DNA of 64,000 nt from Streptomyces mangrovi (GCF_900114215.1 NZ_FOSG01000008.1:62001-126000); one strand, 5' to 3'; counted from the stretch's first letter, positions 8,013 to 16,497 are shown. The notes: a model not told the origin generated them from the sequence alone. Made by a program: numbers and translations.

Positions 8013-8618
8013 ATGACCATTCGCATCATGGTCGCCGACGACCATGTTCTTTTCCTGGAGGCACTGGCCGAGGCGCTCGACCGGGTCGAGGACTTCGACG
8101 TGGTGGGGGCGGCCTGCGAGAGCGGGGAGCTCCTGCCGACGGCCCAGCGGGTCTCGCCGTCCGTCCTCGTGGTCGGCGGAGGGATGAGCGGCCCCGGCGG
8201 GCTGTGCCAGGTGGCCGAGCTCACCCGGCGCGTGCCGTCCTGCGGCATCACCCTCATCGTCGTCGAGCCCACCCGCTCCCATGTGACCCGCGCGGTCGAG
8301 GCCGGGGTGCTGGGCATCGTCCCCAAGCAGGCCAAGCTGCCGAACCTGATCGGCGCCATCCGCGGGGTGGCGGCCGGCTGCGTGACGGTCGACCCCTGCC
8401 TGCTGAACGCCCCCGGACCGGGCAACCGCTGTCTGAACGACCGTGAGGTGGAGATCCTGCGGCTGACCGCGACCGGCGCCTCCATCAAGGAGATCGCCCA
8501 GGAGCTGTATCTGGCGAGCGGGACGGTCCGCAACCTGACGTCCGCCGCCATCAGGAAGCTGCAGGGCCGCAACCGGTTCGACGCCGCTCGCATAGCACTC
8601 GAACGCGGCTGGCTGTGA
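8013..8618 (+). CDS. NarL/FixJ-type response regulator with degenerate receiver
   Basis: 201 aa, ATG 8013 with GGGGG RBS. The receiver half has the acidic pair D9-D10 and the conserved Lys (GIVPKQAK), but where the phospho-accepting Asp should be (around residue 55) the sequence is VLVVGGGMSG, so Gly replaces Asp. The C-terminal half is a LuxR-type helix-turn-helix (LNDREVEILRLTATGASIKEIAQELYLASGTVRN). No histidine kinase gene is adjacent. It is therefore likely an orphan, phosphorylation-independent DNA-binding regulator. Its targets are unknown; the long leader with a TTA mini-ORF may control its expression. Confidence 0.88.
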   Translation: MTIRIMVADDHVLFLEALAEALDRVEDFDVVGAACESGELLPTAQRVSPSVLVVGGGMSGPGGLCQVAELTRRVPSCGITLIVVEPTRSHVTRAVEAGVLGIVPKQAKLPNLIGAIRGVAAGCVTVDPCLLNAPGPGNRCLNDREVEILRLTATGASIKEIAQELYLASGTVRNLTSAAIRKLQGRNRFDAARIALERGWL

Positions 8619-8697
8619 GGGCTCGGCGGCGTGCGCGCCGCGATCCCCTGGCGTACGGTTGACGGCTGCCCTGAGTACAGCAGAAGGGGGCCGTGCG

Positions 8698-11124
8698 TTG
8701 GGAGCGCAGGAGACAGTGCCGTCGGCGCCGGGGACCGCCGGCGGCAGCGCCGGCGACGGCGGCGGGCACGAGGTGCACGACGGCGTACGGGAGCGGGAGA
8801 TCCGCGGGGAGCAGGAGCACCTCGACCGGGTCTACCGGCGCCTGGAGGAGAAGATCCACGAGGCGGAGTTCCTCATGGCGGACGCCGCCAAGCGCGCCCA
8901 GGTCGGCACACCGGGGGCGCTCGCCGAGCGGGACGCGCAGGTCTTCCGCGCCGGTGTGCACCTCAACCGGCTCAACAGCGAGTTCGAGGACTTCCTCTTC
9001 GGCCGGATCGACCTGCTGCGGGGCAAGGACGGCGAACGCGGAGCCGACGGCGCGTACACCTCCGTCGAGCCCGCCGACGACGCCGTGCGCGACGGCGGTG
9101 ATGTCCGCGACGGCGGCGCCGGCACCGCCGTCGCGGACATCGCCGAGACCCTGCACATCGGCCGGCTCGGCGTACTCGACGCCGACTACACCCCGCTGGT
9201 CATCGACTGGCGCGCCCCGGCCGCCGCGCCCTTCTACCGGGCCACCCCGGTGGCGCCGGGCCGGGTGGTGCGGCGACGGGTGATCCGCAGCCGGGGCCGC
9301 CGCGTGCTGGGCGTGGAGGACGACCTGCTGCGCCCGGAGCTGACGGCGTACCTGGACGGCGGGGAACTGGCCGTGGTCGGCGACGGCGCCCTGATGGCGG
9401 CGCTGGGCCGGTCCCGCGGCCACACCATGCGCGACATCGTCGCCTCCATCCAGGCCGAGCAGGACGAGGTGATCCGCGCCCCCGCCGTCTCCGTCACCGA
9501 GGTCGAGGGCGGCCCCGGCACGGGCAAGACGGCCGTCGCGCTGCACCGCGCCGCGTATCTGCTCTACCAGGACCGGCGGCGCTACGCCGGAGGCATCCTC
9601 GTCGTCAGCCCCACCCCGCTGCTGGTGTCCTACACCGAGGGTGTGCTGCCGTCGCTGGGCGAGGAGGGCCAGGTGGCCGTCCGCGCGCTGGGCTCGCTGG
9701 TGGAGGGCGCCGAGGCGAGCGCCCACGACGAGCAGGCCGTCGCCCGCGTCAAGGGCTCCTCCCGCATGGTGCGGGTGCTGCGCAGAGCGGCGCGCGGCAC
9801 CCTGGAGCTCGGCGCGCCGGGCGCCGGCGGGGTGCCCGGCCGGCTGCGGGTGGTCGCCCTCGGCACCCGCCTGGAGCTGGACGCCGACGACCTGCGCCGG
9901 ATCCGCGAGCAGGCCCTCGGCGGCACCGCGCCCGTCAATCTGCTGCGCCCGCGCGCCCGGCGGCTGCTGCTGGACGCGCTGTGGGAGCGCTCGGGGGCGG
10001 GCCGCCGGTACACCGACCCGGAGCTGGCGGCCGAGGCGCGCCAGGGGTTCGACGAGGACGTCTCCACCGAGACCGACTTCACCGGCTTCCTGGACGCCTG
10101 GTGGCCCGAGCTGACCCCGCGCCGCGTCCTGGCGGCCATGGCGGACGAGAGGAGGCTGTCGCGCTGGGCGCGCCGTGTGCTCCAGACCGGAGAGGCGCGG
10201 CGGCTGGCGCGCTCGCTGGCCCGGCTGGACGCCGGCGGCTCCGGCCCGCTGTCCGTCCACGACGTCGCGCTCCTGGACGAGCTGCGGGTCCTGCTCGGCA
10301 CCCCCGCCCGCCCCCGCAGGCGGCGGGAGATGGACCCGCTGGACCAGCTCACCGGCCTGGAGGAGCTGAGCACCTACGCCGACCGCCTCGTCGGCCGCAC
10401 CGGCCGCGCCGCCCGTGCCGAGCGCCGGGAGGAAGAGGAGCGCACCGACTACGCGCACGTCATCGTCGACGAGGCGCAGGATCTCACGCCGATGCAGTGG
10501 CGGATGGTGGGCCGGCGCGGCCGCCAGGCGACGTGGACGGTGGTCGGCGACCCGGCGCAGAGCTCCTGGTCGGACCAGGAGGAGGCCGCCGCCGCCCGCG
10601 ACGAGGCGCTGGGCGCCCGTCCGCGCCGCCGCTTCGAGCTGACGGTCAACTACCGCAACCCGGCCGAGATCGCCGAACTGTCCGCCCGGGTGCTGGCCCT
10701 GGCCATGCCGGGGGTGCGCCCGCCCCGCGCGGTCCGCGCCACGGGCCTGGTGCCGCGCTTCGCCACGGTGACGGGCCGCCCGGACGGGGCGGTGGGCCGG
10801 GCGGTCCGCGCGGAGGCCGAGCGGCTGCTGGCGGAGGTGGAGGGCACCGTCGGCGTCGTGGTGGCGATGGGCCGCCGCGAGCAGGCCCGCGCCTGGCTGG
10901 CCGGACTCGGCGACCGGGTGGTGCCGCTGGGCAGCCTGGAGGCCAAGGGCCTGGAGTACGACGCGACGCTCGTGGTCTCGCCCGCGGAGATCGCCGACGA
11001 GTCCCCGGCGGGCCTGCGGGTGCTGTACGTGGCGCTGACCCGGGCCACACAGCGGCTGACGGTCCTGTCGCGGGAGAAGGACCTGCCGGACGCGGAGGGG
11101 GTCCCCGACCTGCTGCGGGAGTGA
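8698..11124 (+). CDS. HelD/HelR-like UvrD-family helicase, RNA polymerase recycling type
   Basis: 808 aa from TTG 8698 (GAAGGGGG RBS); an earlier TTG at 8659 is possible. After a Gly-rich N-terminus comes a coiled-coil-forming segment (REREIRGEQEHLDRVYRRLEEK), Walker A GGPGTGKT at about 271-278, Walker B IVDEAQDLTPMQW, VGDPAQSSW, LTVNYRN, and C-terminal LEAKGLEYDA and YVALTRATQRL. This layout is the actinobacterial HelD class, which binds RNA polymerase with an N-terminal prong and uses ATP to release stalled enzyme; relatives (HelR) give rifamycin tolerance. I see no canonical rifamycin-associated inverted repeat upstream. It is monocistronic, with a strong hairpin about 170 bp downstream. 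Confidence 0.85.
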   Translation: MGAQETVPSAPGTAGGSAGDGGGHEVHDGVREREIRGEQEHLDRVYRRLEEKIHEAEFLMADAAKRAQVGTPGALAERDAQVFRAGVHLNRLNSEFEDFLFGRIDLLRGKDGERGADGAYTSVEPADDAVRDGGDVRDGGAGTAVADIAETLHIGRLGVLDADYTPLVIDWRAPAAAPFYRATPVAPGRVVRRRVIRSRGRRVLGVEDDLLRPELTAYLDGGELAVVGDGALMAALGRSRGHTMRDIVASIQAEQDEVIRAPAVSVTEVEGGPGTGKTAVALHRAAYLLYQDRRRYAGGILVVSPTPLLVSYTEGVLPSLGEEGQVAVRALGSLVEGAEASAHDEQAVARVKGSSRMVRVLRRAARGTLELGAPGAGGVPGRLRVVALGTRLELDADDLRRIREQALGGTAPVNLLRPRARRLLLDALWERSGAGRRYTDPELAAEARQGFDEDVSTETDFTGFLDAWWPELTPRRVLAAMADERRLSRWARRVLQTGEARRLARSLARLDAGGSGPLSVHDVALLDELRVLLGTPARPRRRREMDPLDQLTGLEELSTYADRLVGRTGRAARAERREEEERTDYAHVIVDEAQDLTPMQWRMVGRRGRQATWTVVGDPAQSSWSDQEEAAAARDEALGARPRRRFELTVNYRNPAEIAELSARVLALAMPGVRPPRAVRATGLVPRFATVTGRPDGAVGRAVRAEAERLLAEVEGTVGVVVAMGRREQARAWLAGLGDRVVPLGSLEAKGLEYDATLVVSPAEIADESPAGLRVLYVALTRATQRLTVLSREKDLPDAEGVPDLLRE

Positions 11125-11195
11125 GGCCCGCGGGTTTTTCCGATCGCCGCGGCCGAACGGAATCACCGTCGCCGATCGTTTGTTAGCCTGACTGT

Positions 11196-11333
11196 GGCAC
11201 CGGCCCGATCCAAGCCCCCGGGCCCAACCTTCGTCGCTTCGAGCGACCACTTGCCGCGAGGCGAGCATGGCGGGTCGGTGTCACAGACGTGGATCCGAGG
11301 GGTCCGCACCGCCGGAGGGCGGTGCGGACCCCT
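11196..11333 (+). ncRNA. Candidate structured small RNA
   Basis: Between the helicase and malic enzyme genes, a TAGCCT -10 box (11184-11189) is followed by three consecutive stems: GGCCCG/CGGGCC (11202-11224), GTCGC-UUCGA-GCGAC (11233-11247) and CUUGCC-GCGA-GGCGAG (11250-11265, GNRA loop). A 16-bp perfect terminator hairpin follows. There is no ORF with an RBS. The compact promoter-stems-terminator layout fits an independent sRNA. The start point is inferred from the -10 box; the -35 is weak. Confidence 0.5.
11298..11333 (+). terminator. Strong hairpin terminator
   Basis: A 16-bp perfect stem AGGGGTCCGCACCGCC (11298-11313) with its complement (11318-11333) and GGAG loop. No U-tract, as is usual in this genus. 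Confidence 0.75.
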
Positions 11334-11600
11334 CGTCCGTACGCCCCGGGTCCGGGCCCGGCGCCCCGCGGCGTGCGGTGTGCCGTGTGTCACACGGTGT
11401 GCCGCGCGGCGCGCCTCGCGGCAGCGGTCCACGGCAGAGGTCCACGGCGGTGGTCCGGAGACGGTCCATGGCGGGAACGCTTTCCGTCCTCCGGAACCGG
11501 TTACCTGCTACCGGTCGGTAGGTGCGACGATCGGGTGACGCGATCCGGCGAGGAGGCCGGATGCGCGGCACAGCATCACGGAAAGCAGAGGAACCCGGCC
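11334..11600 (+). other. Promoter/leader region of malic enzyme gene
   Basis: No gene. It contains the palindrome CCGTGTGTCACACGG (11383-11397), a GGTCCACGG motif repeated around 11430-11475, and TACCGGTCGGTA near 11508-11520, which may be part of the promoter or an operator. RBS AGAGGAA precedes the start. Confidence 0.5.
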
Positions 11601-13034
11601 ATGGCAACGGCGCCCAGTGTCTCGTACTCGATGACCATCCGCCTGGAGGTGCCCGCCGGGGGAGCGGCGGTCAGCCAGCTCACCACGGCCGTGGAGTCCT
11701 CCGGCGGCTCGGTCATCGGTCTCGACGTCACCGCCTCCGGCCACGAGCGGCTGCGCATCGACGTCACGATCGCCGCCTCCTCCACCGCGCACGCCGACGA
11801 GATCGTCGCCAAGCTGCGCGAGGTCGAGGGCATCGCCATCGGCAAGGTCTCCGACCGGACCTTCCTGATGCACCTGGGCGGCAAGATCGAGATGGCGTCC
11901 AAGCACCCCATTCGCAACCGCGACGACCTCTCCATGATCTACACCCCGGGTGTGGCCCGGGTCTGCACCCAGATCGCGGCCAACCCCGAGGACGCCCGCA
12001 GGCTGACCATCAAGCGCAACTCCGTCGCCGTCGTCACCGACGGCTCGGCCGTGCTGGGCCTGGGCAACATCGGCCCGAAGGCCGCGCTGCCGGTCATGGA
12101 GGGCAAGGCGGCCCTCTTCAAGCGCTTCGCGGGCATCGACGCCTGGCCGCTGTGCCTGGACACCCAGGACACCGACGCCATCGTCGAGATCGTCAAGGCC
12201 GTCGCCCCCGGCTTCGCGGGCATCAACCTGGAGGACATCTCCGCCCCCCGCTGCTTCGAGATCGAGGCGCGGCTGCGCGAGGCGCTGGACATCCCCGTTT
12301 TCCACGACGACCAGCACGGCACCGCCATCGTGGTGCTGGCCGCGCTGACCAACGCGCTGCGCGTCGTCGGCAAGCACATCGAGGACGTGCGGGTGGTGAT
12401 GTCCGGCGCCGGAGCCGCCGGCACGGCCATCCTCAAACTGCTGCTGGCCGCCGGAGTGAAGCACGCGGTGGTCGCCGACATCCACGGCGTGGTGCACTCC
12501 GGGCGCGCGGACCTGGTGGACGCCGCCCCCGACTCGCCGCTGTGCTGGATCGCCGACAACACCAACCCCGAGGGCGTCACCGGCACGCTCAAGCAGGCCG
12601 TCGTCGGCGCCGACGTCTTCATCGGCGTCTCCGCCCCTGACGTCCTCGGCGCCGAGGACGTGGCGGCGATGGCCGAGGGCGCCATCGTCTTCGCGCTCGC
12701 CAACCCCGACCCGGAGGTGGACCCGGCCGTCGCCCGCCGGACCGCCGCGGTGGTGGCCACCGGCCGCTCGGACTTCCCCAATCAGATCAACAACGTGCTG
12801 GTCTTCCCCGGCGTCTTCCGGGGTCTGCTCGACGCCCAGTCGCGCACGGTCAACGAGGAGATGATGCTGGCCGCGGCACGGGCGCTGGCCGACGTGGTGC
12901 ACGAGGACGAGCTGAACGCGAACTACGTCATCCCGAGCGTCTTCAACGACAGGGTCGCGGGCGCGGTCGCCGGAGCGGTGCGGGAGGCCGTCATCGAGGC
13001 CGGGGAATCTGTGACGACCACCACGATGCCCTGA
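11601..13034 (+). CDS. NAD(P)-dependent malic enzyme with N-terminal ACT domain
   Basis: 477 aa, ATG 11601 with AGAGGA RBS. Residues 1-85 form an ACT-like regulatory domain (SMTIRLEVPAGGAAVSQLTTAV). The malic enzyme core follows: MIYTPGVARVC, VTDGSAVLGLGNIGPKAALPVMEGKA, the catalytic/metal stretch FHDDQHGTAIVVL, the Rossmann motif VVMSGAGAAGTAIL, and IVFALANPDPEV. It decarboxylates malate to pyruvate, linking the TCA cycle to pyruvate and reducing power. The length and ACT fusion match the actinobacterial NAD-type enzyme. The long open frame upstream of 11601 has no RBS and overlaps the sRNA candidate, so it is not used. Confidence 0.93.
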   Translation: MATAPSVSYSMTIRLEVPAGGAAVSQLTTAVESSGGSVIGLDVTASGHERLRIDVTIAASSTAHADEIVAKLREVEGIAIGKVSDRTFLMHLGGKIEMASKHPIRNRDDLSMIYTPGVARVCTQIAANPEDARRLTIKRNSVAVVTDGSAVLGLGNIGPKAALPVMEGKAALFKRFAGIDAWPLCLDTQDTDAIVEIVKAVAPGFAGINLEDISAPRCFEIEARLREALDIPVFHDDQHGTAIVVLAALTNALRVVGKHIEDVRVVMSGAGAAGTAILKLLLAAGVKHAVVADIHGVVHSGRADLVDAAPDSPLCWIADNTNPEGVTGTLKQAVVGADVFIGVSAPDVLGAEDVAAMAEGAIVFALANPDPEVDPAVARRTAAVVATGRSDFPNQINNVLVFPGVFRGLLDAQSRTVNEEMMLAAARALADVVHEDELNANYVIPSVFNDRVAGAVAGAVREAVIEAGESVTTTTMP

Positions 13035-13348
13035 CCGCATGAGATCGGCGCGTCGGGGGCATCCCACCCGGATGGCCCCTTAGGGTGGCGAAAGCCGCAC
13101 CAAGGGTGGCCACGGAGTGTAATCGTGGCGTGTCACAGGCGTCGCCCGGGCGATGCCGCGGGGTGCCGGATTGGCATTACCACCGCAGGTGGGGGCAGGA
13201 TGCTCCCCCGAGGGCTGCGTCCTGGGGGCGCCCCCGCGGACGCAGAAGGTCTGGCAGCAGACCCGGGTCCGGGGACTGTCCGAGGGCCCTGGCAGCATCG
13301 GCTTCGATCTCATGCCTCACAGGCAAGAAAAACACGGGAGTACGAATT
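13035..13348 (+). other. hup promoter and structured leader
   Basis: No gene. The leader holds a long hairpin: CTGCGTCC (13215-13222) pairs with GGACGCAG (13238-13245), with a GGGGGC/GCCCCC stem inside, about 100 nt before the HU start. CCACG...CGTGG flanks a TGTAAT that may be a -10 box near 13120. Confidence 0.5.
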
Positions 13349-13630
13349 ATGAACCGCAGTGAGCTGGTGGCAGCGCTGTCCGAGCGCGCCCAGGTGACCC
13401 GCAAGGACGCCGACGCTGTGCTGGCCGCGTTCGCCGAGACCGTCGGCGAGGTCGTCGCCAAGGGCGACGAGAAGGTCACCATCCCCGGCTTCCTGACCTT
13501 CGAGCGCACCCACCGTGCCGCTCGCACCGCGCGCAACCCGCAGACCGGCGACCCGATCGAGATCCCCGCCGGCTACAGCGTGAAGGTCTCCGCGGGCTCC
13601 AAGCTGAAGGAGGCCGCCAAGGGCAAGTGA
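13349..13630 (+). CDS. hup: DNA-binding protein HU
   Basis: 93 aa, ATG 13349 with GGGAG RBS. It is a short HU without the Lys/Ala-rich tail of the second streptomycete paralogue: MNRSELVAALSERAQVTRKDADAVL, GFLTFERTHRAARTARNPQTGDPIEIPAGYSVKVSAGSKLK. The beta-arm carries the conserved ARNPQTG with the DNA-intercalating Pro. HU forms homodimers that bend and compact DNA in the nucleoid. A highly structured leader and a perfect 14-bp terminator bracket the gene, fitting high expression. It converges on murA. Confidence 0.96.
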   Translation: MNRSELVAALSERAQVTRKDADAVLAAFAETVGEVVAKGDEKVTIPGFLTFERTHRAARTARNPQTGDPIEIPAGYSVKVSAGSKLKEAAKGK

Positions 13631-13663
13631 GCCCTGGCGCGGCACCGTACAGGCGCATGCACG

Positions 13664-13696
13664 AGGGCGGTCACCCCTTTTCGGGGTGACCGCCCT
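13664..13696. terminator. Bidirectional terminator between hup and murA
   Basis: A 14-bp perfect stem AGGGCGGTCACCCC (13664-13677) with complement 13683-13696 and TTTTC loop, between convergent genes. Confidence 0.85.
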
Positions 13697-13736
13697 TCGC
13701 GTTCCGTGCGGACCCCCGGCCGGGGGCCGGTGGGGG

Positions 13737-15065
13737 TCAGGCGGGCAGTTCGACGCGCGCGCCCAGCGCCGGCAGCTTCTCCATGAAGTTCTCGTAGCCC
13801 CGGTTGATCAGGTCTATCCCGTGGACCCTGGAGGTCCCCTGGGCCGCCAGGGCGGCGATCAGGTACGAGAAGCCGCCGCGGAGGTCCGGGATGACCAGAT
13901 CGGCCCCCTGGAGCTTCGTGGGGCCGGACACGACCGCCGAGTGGAGGAAGTTGCGCTGGCCGAAGCGGCACGGCATGCCGCCCAGGCACTCGCGGTAGAG
14001 CTGGATGTGCGCGCCCATCTGGTTGAGGGCGGAGGTGAAGCCCAGCCGCGACTCGTACACCGTCTCGTGGACGATCGACAGGCCCGACGCCTGGGTCAGG
14101 GCCACCACCAGCGGCTGCTGCCAGTCGGTCTGGAAGCCGGGGTGCACGTCCGTCTCCAGGGCGATGGCCTTGAGCGCGCCGCCCGGGTGCCAGAAGCGGA
14201 TGCCGTCGTCGCCGACCTCGAACTCGCCGCCCACCTTGCGGTAGGTGTTGAGGAAGGTCATCATCTCGCGCTGGCTGGCGCCGCGCACGTACACGCTGCC
14301 CTCGGTCGCCAGCGCCGCGCTCGCCCAGGAGGCGGCCTCCAGGCGGTCGGGCAGAGCGCGGTGGTTGTAGCCGCCGAGCTTGTCCACACCGGTGATGCGG
14401 ATCGTCCGGTCGGTGTCCATGGAGATGATCGCGCCCATCTTCTGCAGTACGCAGATGAGGTCCTCGATCTCCGGCTCCACGGCGGCGTTGGAGAGTTCGG
14501 TCACGCCCTCGGCCAGCACGGCCGTCAGCAGGACCTGCTCGGTGGAGCCGACCGACGGGTAGGGCAGCTTGATCCTGCAGCCGCGCAGCCGCTGCGGGGC
14601 CTCCAGGTACTGGCCGTCGGCGCGCTTCTCGATCGTCGCGCCGAACTCGCGCAGCACGTCGAAGTGGAAGTTCACCGGGCGTCCGCCGATGTCGCAGCCG
14701 CCCAGGCCGGGTATGAAGGCGTGGCCCAGCCGGTGCAGCAGCGGGCCGCAGAAGAGGATCGGGATGCGGGAGGAGCCCGCGTGGGCGTCGATGTCGGCGA
14801 CGTTGGCGCTCTCCACGTGGGAGGGGTCGAGCACCAGCTCACCGGATTCCTCGCCCTTGCTCACGGTGACGCCGTGCAGTTCGAGCAGGCCCCGGACGAC
14901 CCGCACGTCGCGGATCTCGGGGACGTTGCGCAGCCGGCTCGGTTCGCTGCCGAGCAGTGCGGCGACCATGGCCTTGGGCACGAGGTTCTTCGCGCCCCGG
15001 ACTCTGATCTCGCCCTCCAGCGGTGTGCCGCCGTGGACAAGGAGTACGTCGTCGGTGCCGGTCAT
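13737..15065 (-). CDS. murA: UDP-N-acetylglucosamine 1-carboxyvinyltransferase (MurA)
   Basis: 442 aa, start ATG 15065 (GGAACGCGAGG upstream); the open frame continues to 15596 without support. It transfers enolpyruvate from PEP to UDP-GlcNAc, the first committed step of peptidoglycan synthesis. Visible motifs are the substrate-binding RGAKNLVPKAM (Lys-Asn pair) and the catalytic-loop GGCDIGGRPVN, which keeps the Cys alkylated by fosfomycin. C-terminal QLYRECLGGMPCRF and DLRGGFSYLIAALAA are family-typical. It is monocistronic and cytoplasmic. Confidence 0.95.
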   Translation of the reverse strand: MTGTDDVLLVHGGTPLEGEIRVRGAKNLVPKAMVAALLGSEPSRLRNVPEIRDVRVVRGLLELHGVTVSKGEESGELVLDPSHVESANVADIDAHAGSSRIPILFCGPLLHRLGHAFIPGLGGCDIGGRPVNFHFDVLREFGATIEKRADGQYLEAPQRLRGCRIKLPYPSVGSTEQVLLTAVLAEGVTELSNAAVEPEIEDLICVLQKMGAIISMDTDRTIRITGVDKLGGYNHRALPDRLEAASWASAALATEGSVYVRGASQREMMTFLNTYRKVGGEFEVGDDGIRFWHPGGALKAIALETDVHPGFQTDWQQPLVVALTQASGLSIVHETVYESRLGFTSALNQMGAHIQLYRECLGGMPCRFGQRNFLHSAVVSGPTKLQGADLVIPDLRGGFSYLIAALAAQGTSRVHGIDLINRGYENFMEKLPALGARVELPA

Positions 15066-15302
15066 GGGCCTCGCGTTCCAGGATGAAGAAGAGCAGGGGC
15101 ACAGGGAATGGTAATGGCCGTGCACCCGGGCCGTATCCGTCCGTCCGGGGCGCGGAAGGGGGCCGGGGGCGGCCGGGGGGCGGCGGGGCAGGGCCCGTAC
15201 CGGCGCCGGCCGCGCCCGCTCACGCACCGCCTCCGGGCCGCTGCGCGGTGTTGTCCGGGATTCGGGGCCCCGTCCCGGCCCGGAGTGCGGGATCATTGGG
15301 GC

Positions 15303-15863
15303 ATGACCGAGGTGACCTCGCTCACCGGGCGGCTGCTCGTCGCGACGCCGGCGCTGACCGACCCGAACTTCGACCATGCGGTGGTGCTGCTCCTCGACCA
15401 CGACGAGGAGGGCTCGCTCGGCATCGTCCTCAACCGGCCGACGCCCGTGGACGTCGGCGACGTGTTGGAGCCCTGGGCCGCGCTGGCGGGGGAGCCGGGC
15501 GTGGTCTTCCAGGGCGGGCCCGTCTCGCTGGACGCGGCGCTCGGGGTGGCCGTCATCCCGGGGAGCGAGGGCCCGCTGGGGTGGCGGCGGGTGCACGGGG
15601 CCATCGGACTGGTGGACCTGGAGGCGCCGCCCGAACTGCTGGCCGCGGAACTGGGCTCGCTGCGGATCTTCGCCGGCTACGCCGGTTGGGGGCCGGGCCA
15701 GTTGGAGAACGAACTGGAGGAGGGCGCCTGGTACGTGGTGGAGTCCGAACCCGGCGACGTCTTCGCGCCCGAACCGGAGCGGCTGTGGCGGTCCGTGCTG
15801 CGCCGCCAGCGCAGCGAGCTGGCGATGGTGGCCACGTATCCCGACGATCCCTCGCTGAACTAG
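15303..15863 (+). CDS. YqgE/AlgH family protein
   Basis: 186 aa, ATG 15303. It is a full-length YqgE/AlgH (DUF179) domain: LTGRLLVATPALTDPNFDHAVVLLLDHDEEGSLGIVLNRPT, VVFQGGPVS, RIFAGYAGWGPGQLENELEEGAWYVV. The biochemical function of this conserved family is not established; in some proteobacteria members affect virulence gene regulation. The gene follows the divergent murA by about 240 bp of GC-rich sequence in which I see no other gene. The frame upstream of 15303 is open but has no RBS, and the family starts at this Met. Confidence 0.9.
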   Translation: MTEVTSLTGRLLVATPALTDPNFDHAVVLLLDHDEEGSLGIVLNRPTPVDVGDVLEPWAALAGEPGVVFQGGPVSLDAALGVAVIPGSEGPLGWRRVHGAIGLVDLEAPPELLAAELGSLRIFAGYAGWGPGQLENELEEGAWYVVESEPGDVFAPEPERLWRSVLRRQRSELAMVATYPDDPSLN

Positions 15864-15973
15864 GGCGTGTCCGTGAGAGCGGCGTCGTACGCCCGCAGGG
15901 CGTGCACGGCGCCGCCCCGCGGACGGGGCGGGTCCGGGTGCCCCGGGGAGTGGTCGCAGTACCCTTGGGGCCC

Positions 15974-16261
15974 ATGAGCACTCCTGAGCCCGAGCGCGGG
16001 ACGGGCACCGGCACCCTCGTCGAGCCCACCCCGCAGGTGTCCCACGGCGATGGCGACCACGAGCGCTTCGCCCACTACGTCCAGAAGGACAAGATCATGG
16101 CCAGCGCGCTCGACGGGACCCCCGTCGTCGCGCTCTGCGGCAAGGTCTGGGTCCCGGGGCGCGACCCCAAGAAGTACCCGGTCTGCCCCATGTGCAAGGA
16201 GATCTACGAGTCCATGGGAGCCGGCGGCGACAAGGGCAAGGACGGCGACGGCAAGAAGTGA
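15974..16261 (+). CDS. DUF3039 zinc-ribbon-like protein
   Basis: 95 aa, ATG 15974. The actinobacterial DUF3039 core is clear: ERFAHYVQKDKIMASALDGTPVVALCGKVWVPGRDPKKYPVCPMCKEIYESM. Three Cys (one in LCGK, two in CPMC) suggest a small metal-binding site. The N-terminus is disordered and the C-terminus Lys/Gly/Asp-rich. Function is unknown; a nucleic-acid-binding or structural zinc protein would fit but is inference. A strong 18-bp hairpin terminator lies 77 bp downstream, so it is the last gene of its unit. Confidence 0.88.
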   Translation: MSTPEPERGTGTGTLVEPTPQVSHGDGDHERFAHYVQKDKIMASALDGTPVVALCGKVWVPGRDPKKYPVCPMCKEIYESMGAGGDKGKDGDGKK

Positions 16262-16337
16262 CGCCGTCCCCCGGCGGTCCCTTCTCCTCCCCCGTCCGGC
16301 CCTGATCCGCCCCGCACAGGGTCCGTCACTCCTTCAG

Positions 16338-16375
16338 CGGCCCCCGGAACGCACCCCGGTGCGTTCCGGGGGCCG
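16338..16375 (+). terminator. Strong hairpin terminator
   Basis: An 18-bp perfect stem (16338-16355 with 16358-16375) downstream of the DUF3039 gene. Confidence 0.8.
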
Positions 16376-16465
16376 TCGTGCGTCCGGGCAGGCGTCCGGG
16401 AGCGGCCGGGACGCCTTGTCGGCCGTCGCGGCTTGCCCTACTCTCCTGTGCGGTTGTGCATAACG

Positions 16466-16497
16466 AAACAGGCGTTGCGCAGGGTGCAACGCTGTTT
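16466..16497. promoter_or_regulatory. Long inverted repeat upstream of hexosaminidase
   Basis: AAACAGGCGTTGC (16466-16478) and GCAACGCTGTTT (16486-16497) are inverted repeats with one bulged base, about 90 bp before the GH20 start. It resembles an operator (inner half-site GTTGC...GCAAC) more than a terminator. It is unlike the DasR dre consensus. Confidence 0.5.

Noticed and set aside
7738..8016. 92-aa plus ORF before the LuxR-type gene
   Set aside because: No RBS, Pro/Arg-rich; ends in the RBS of the next gene; treated as leader.
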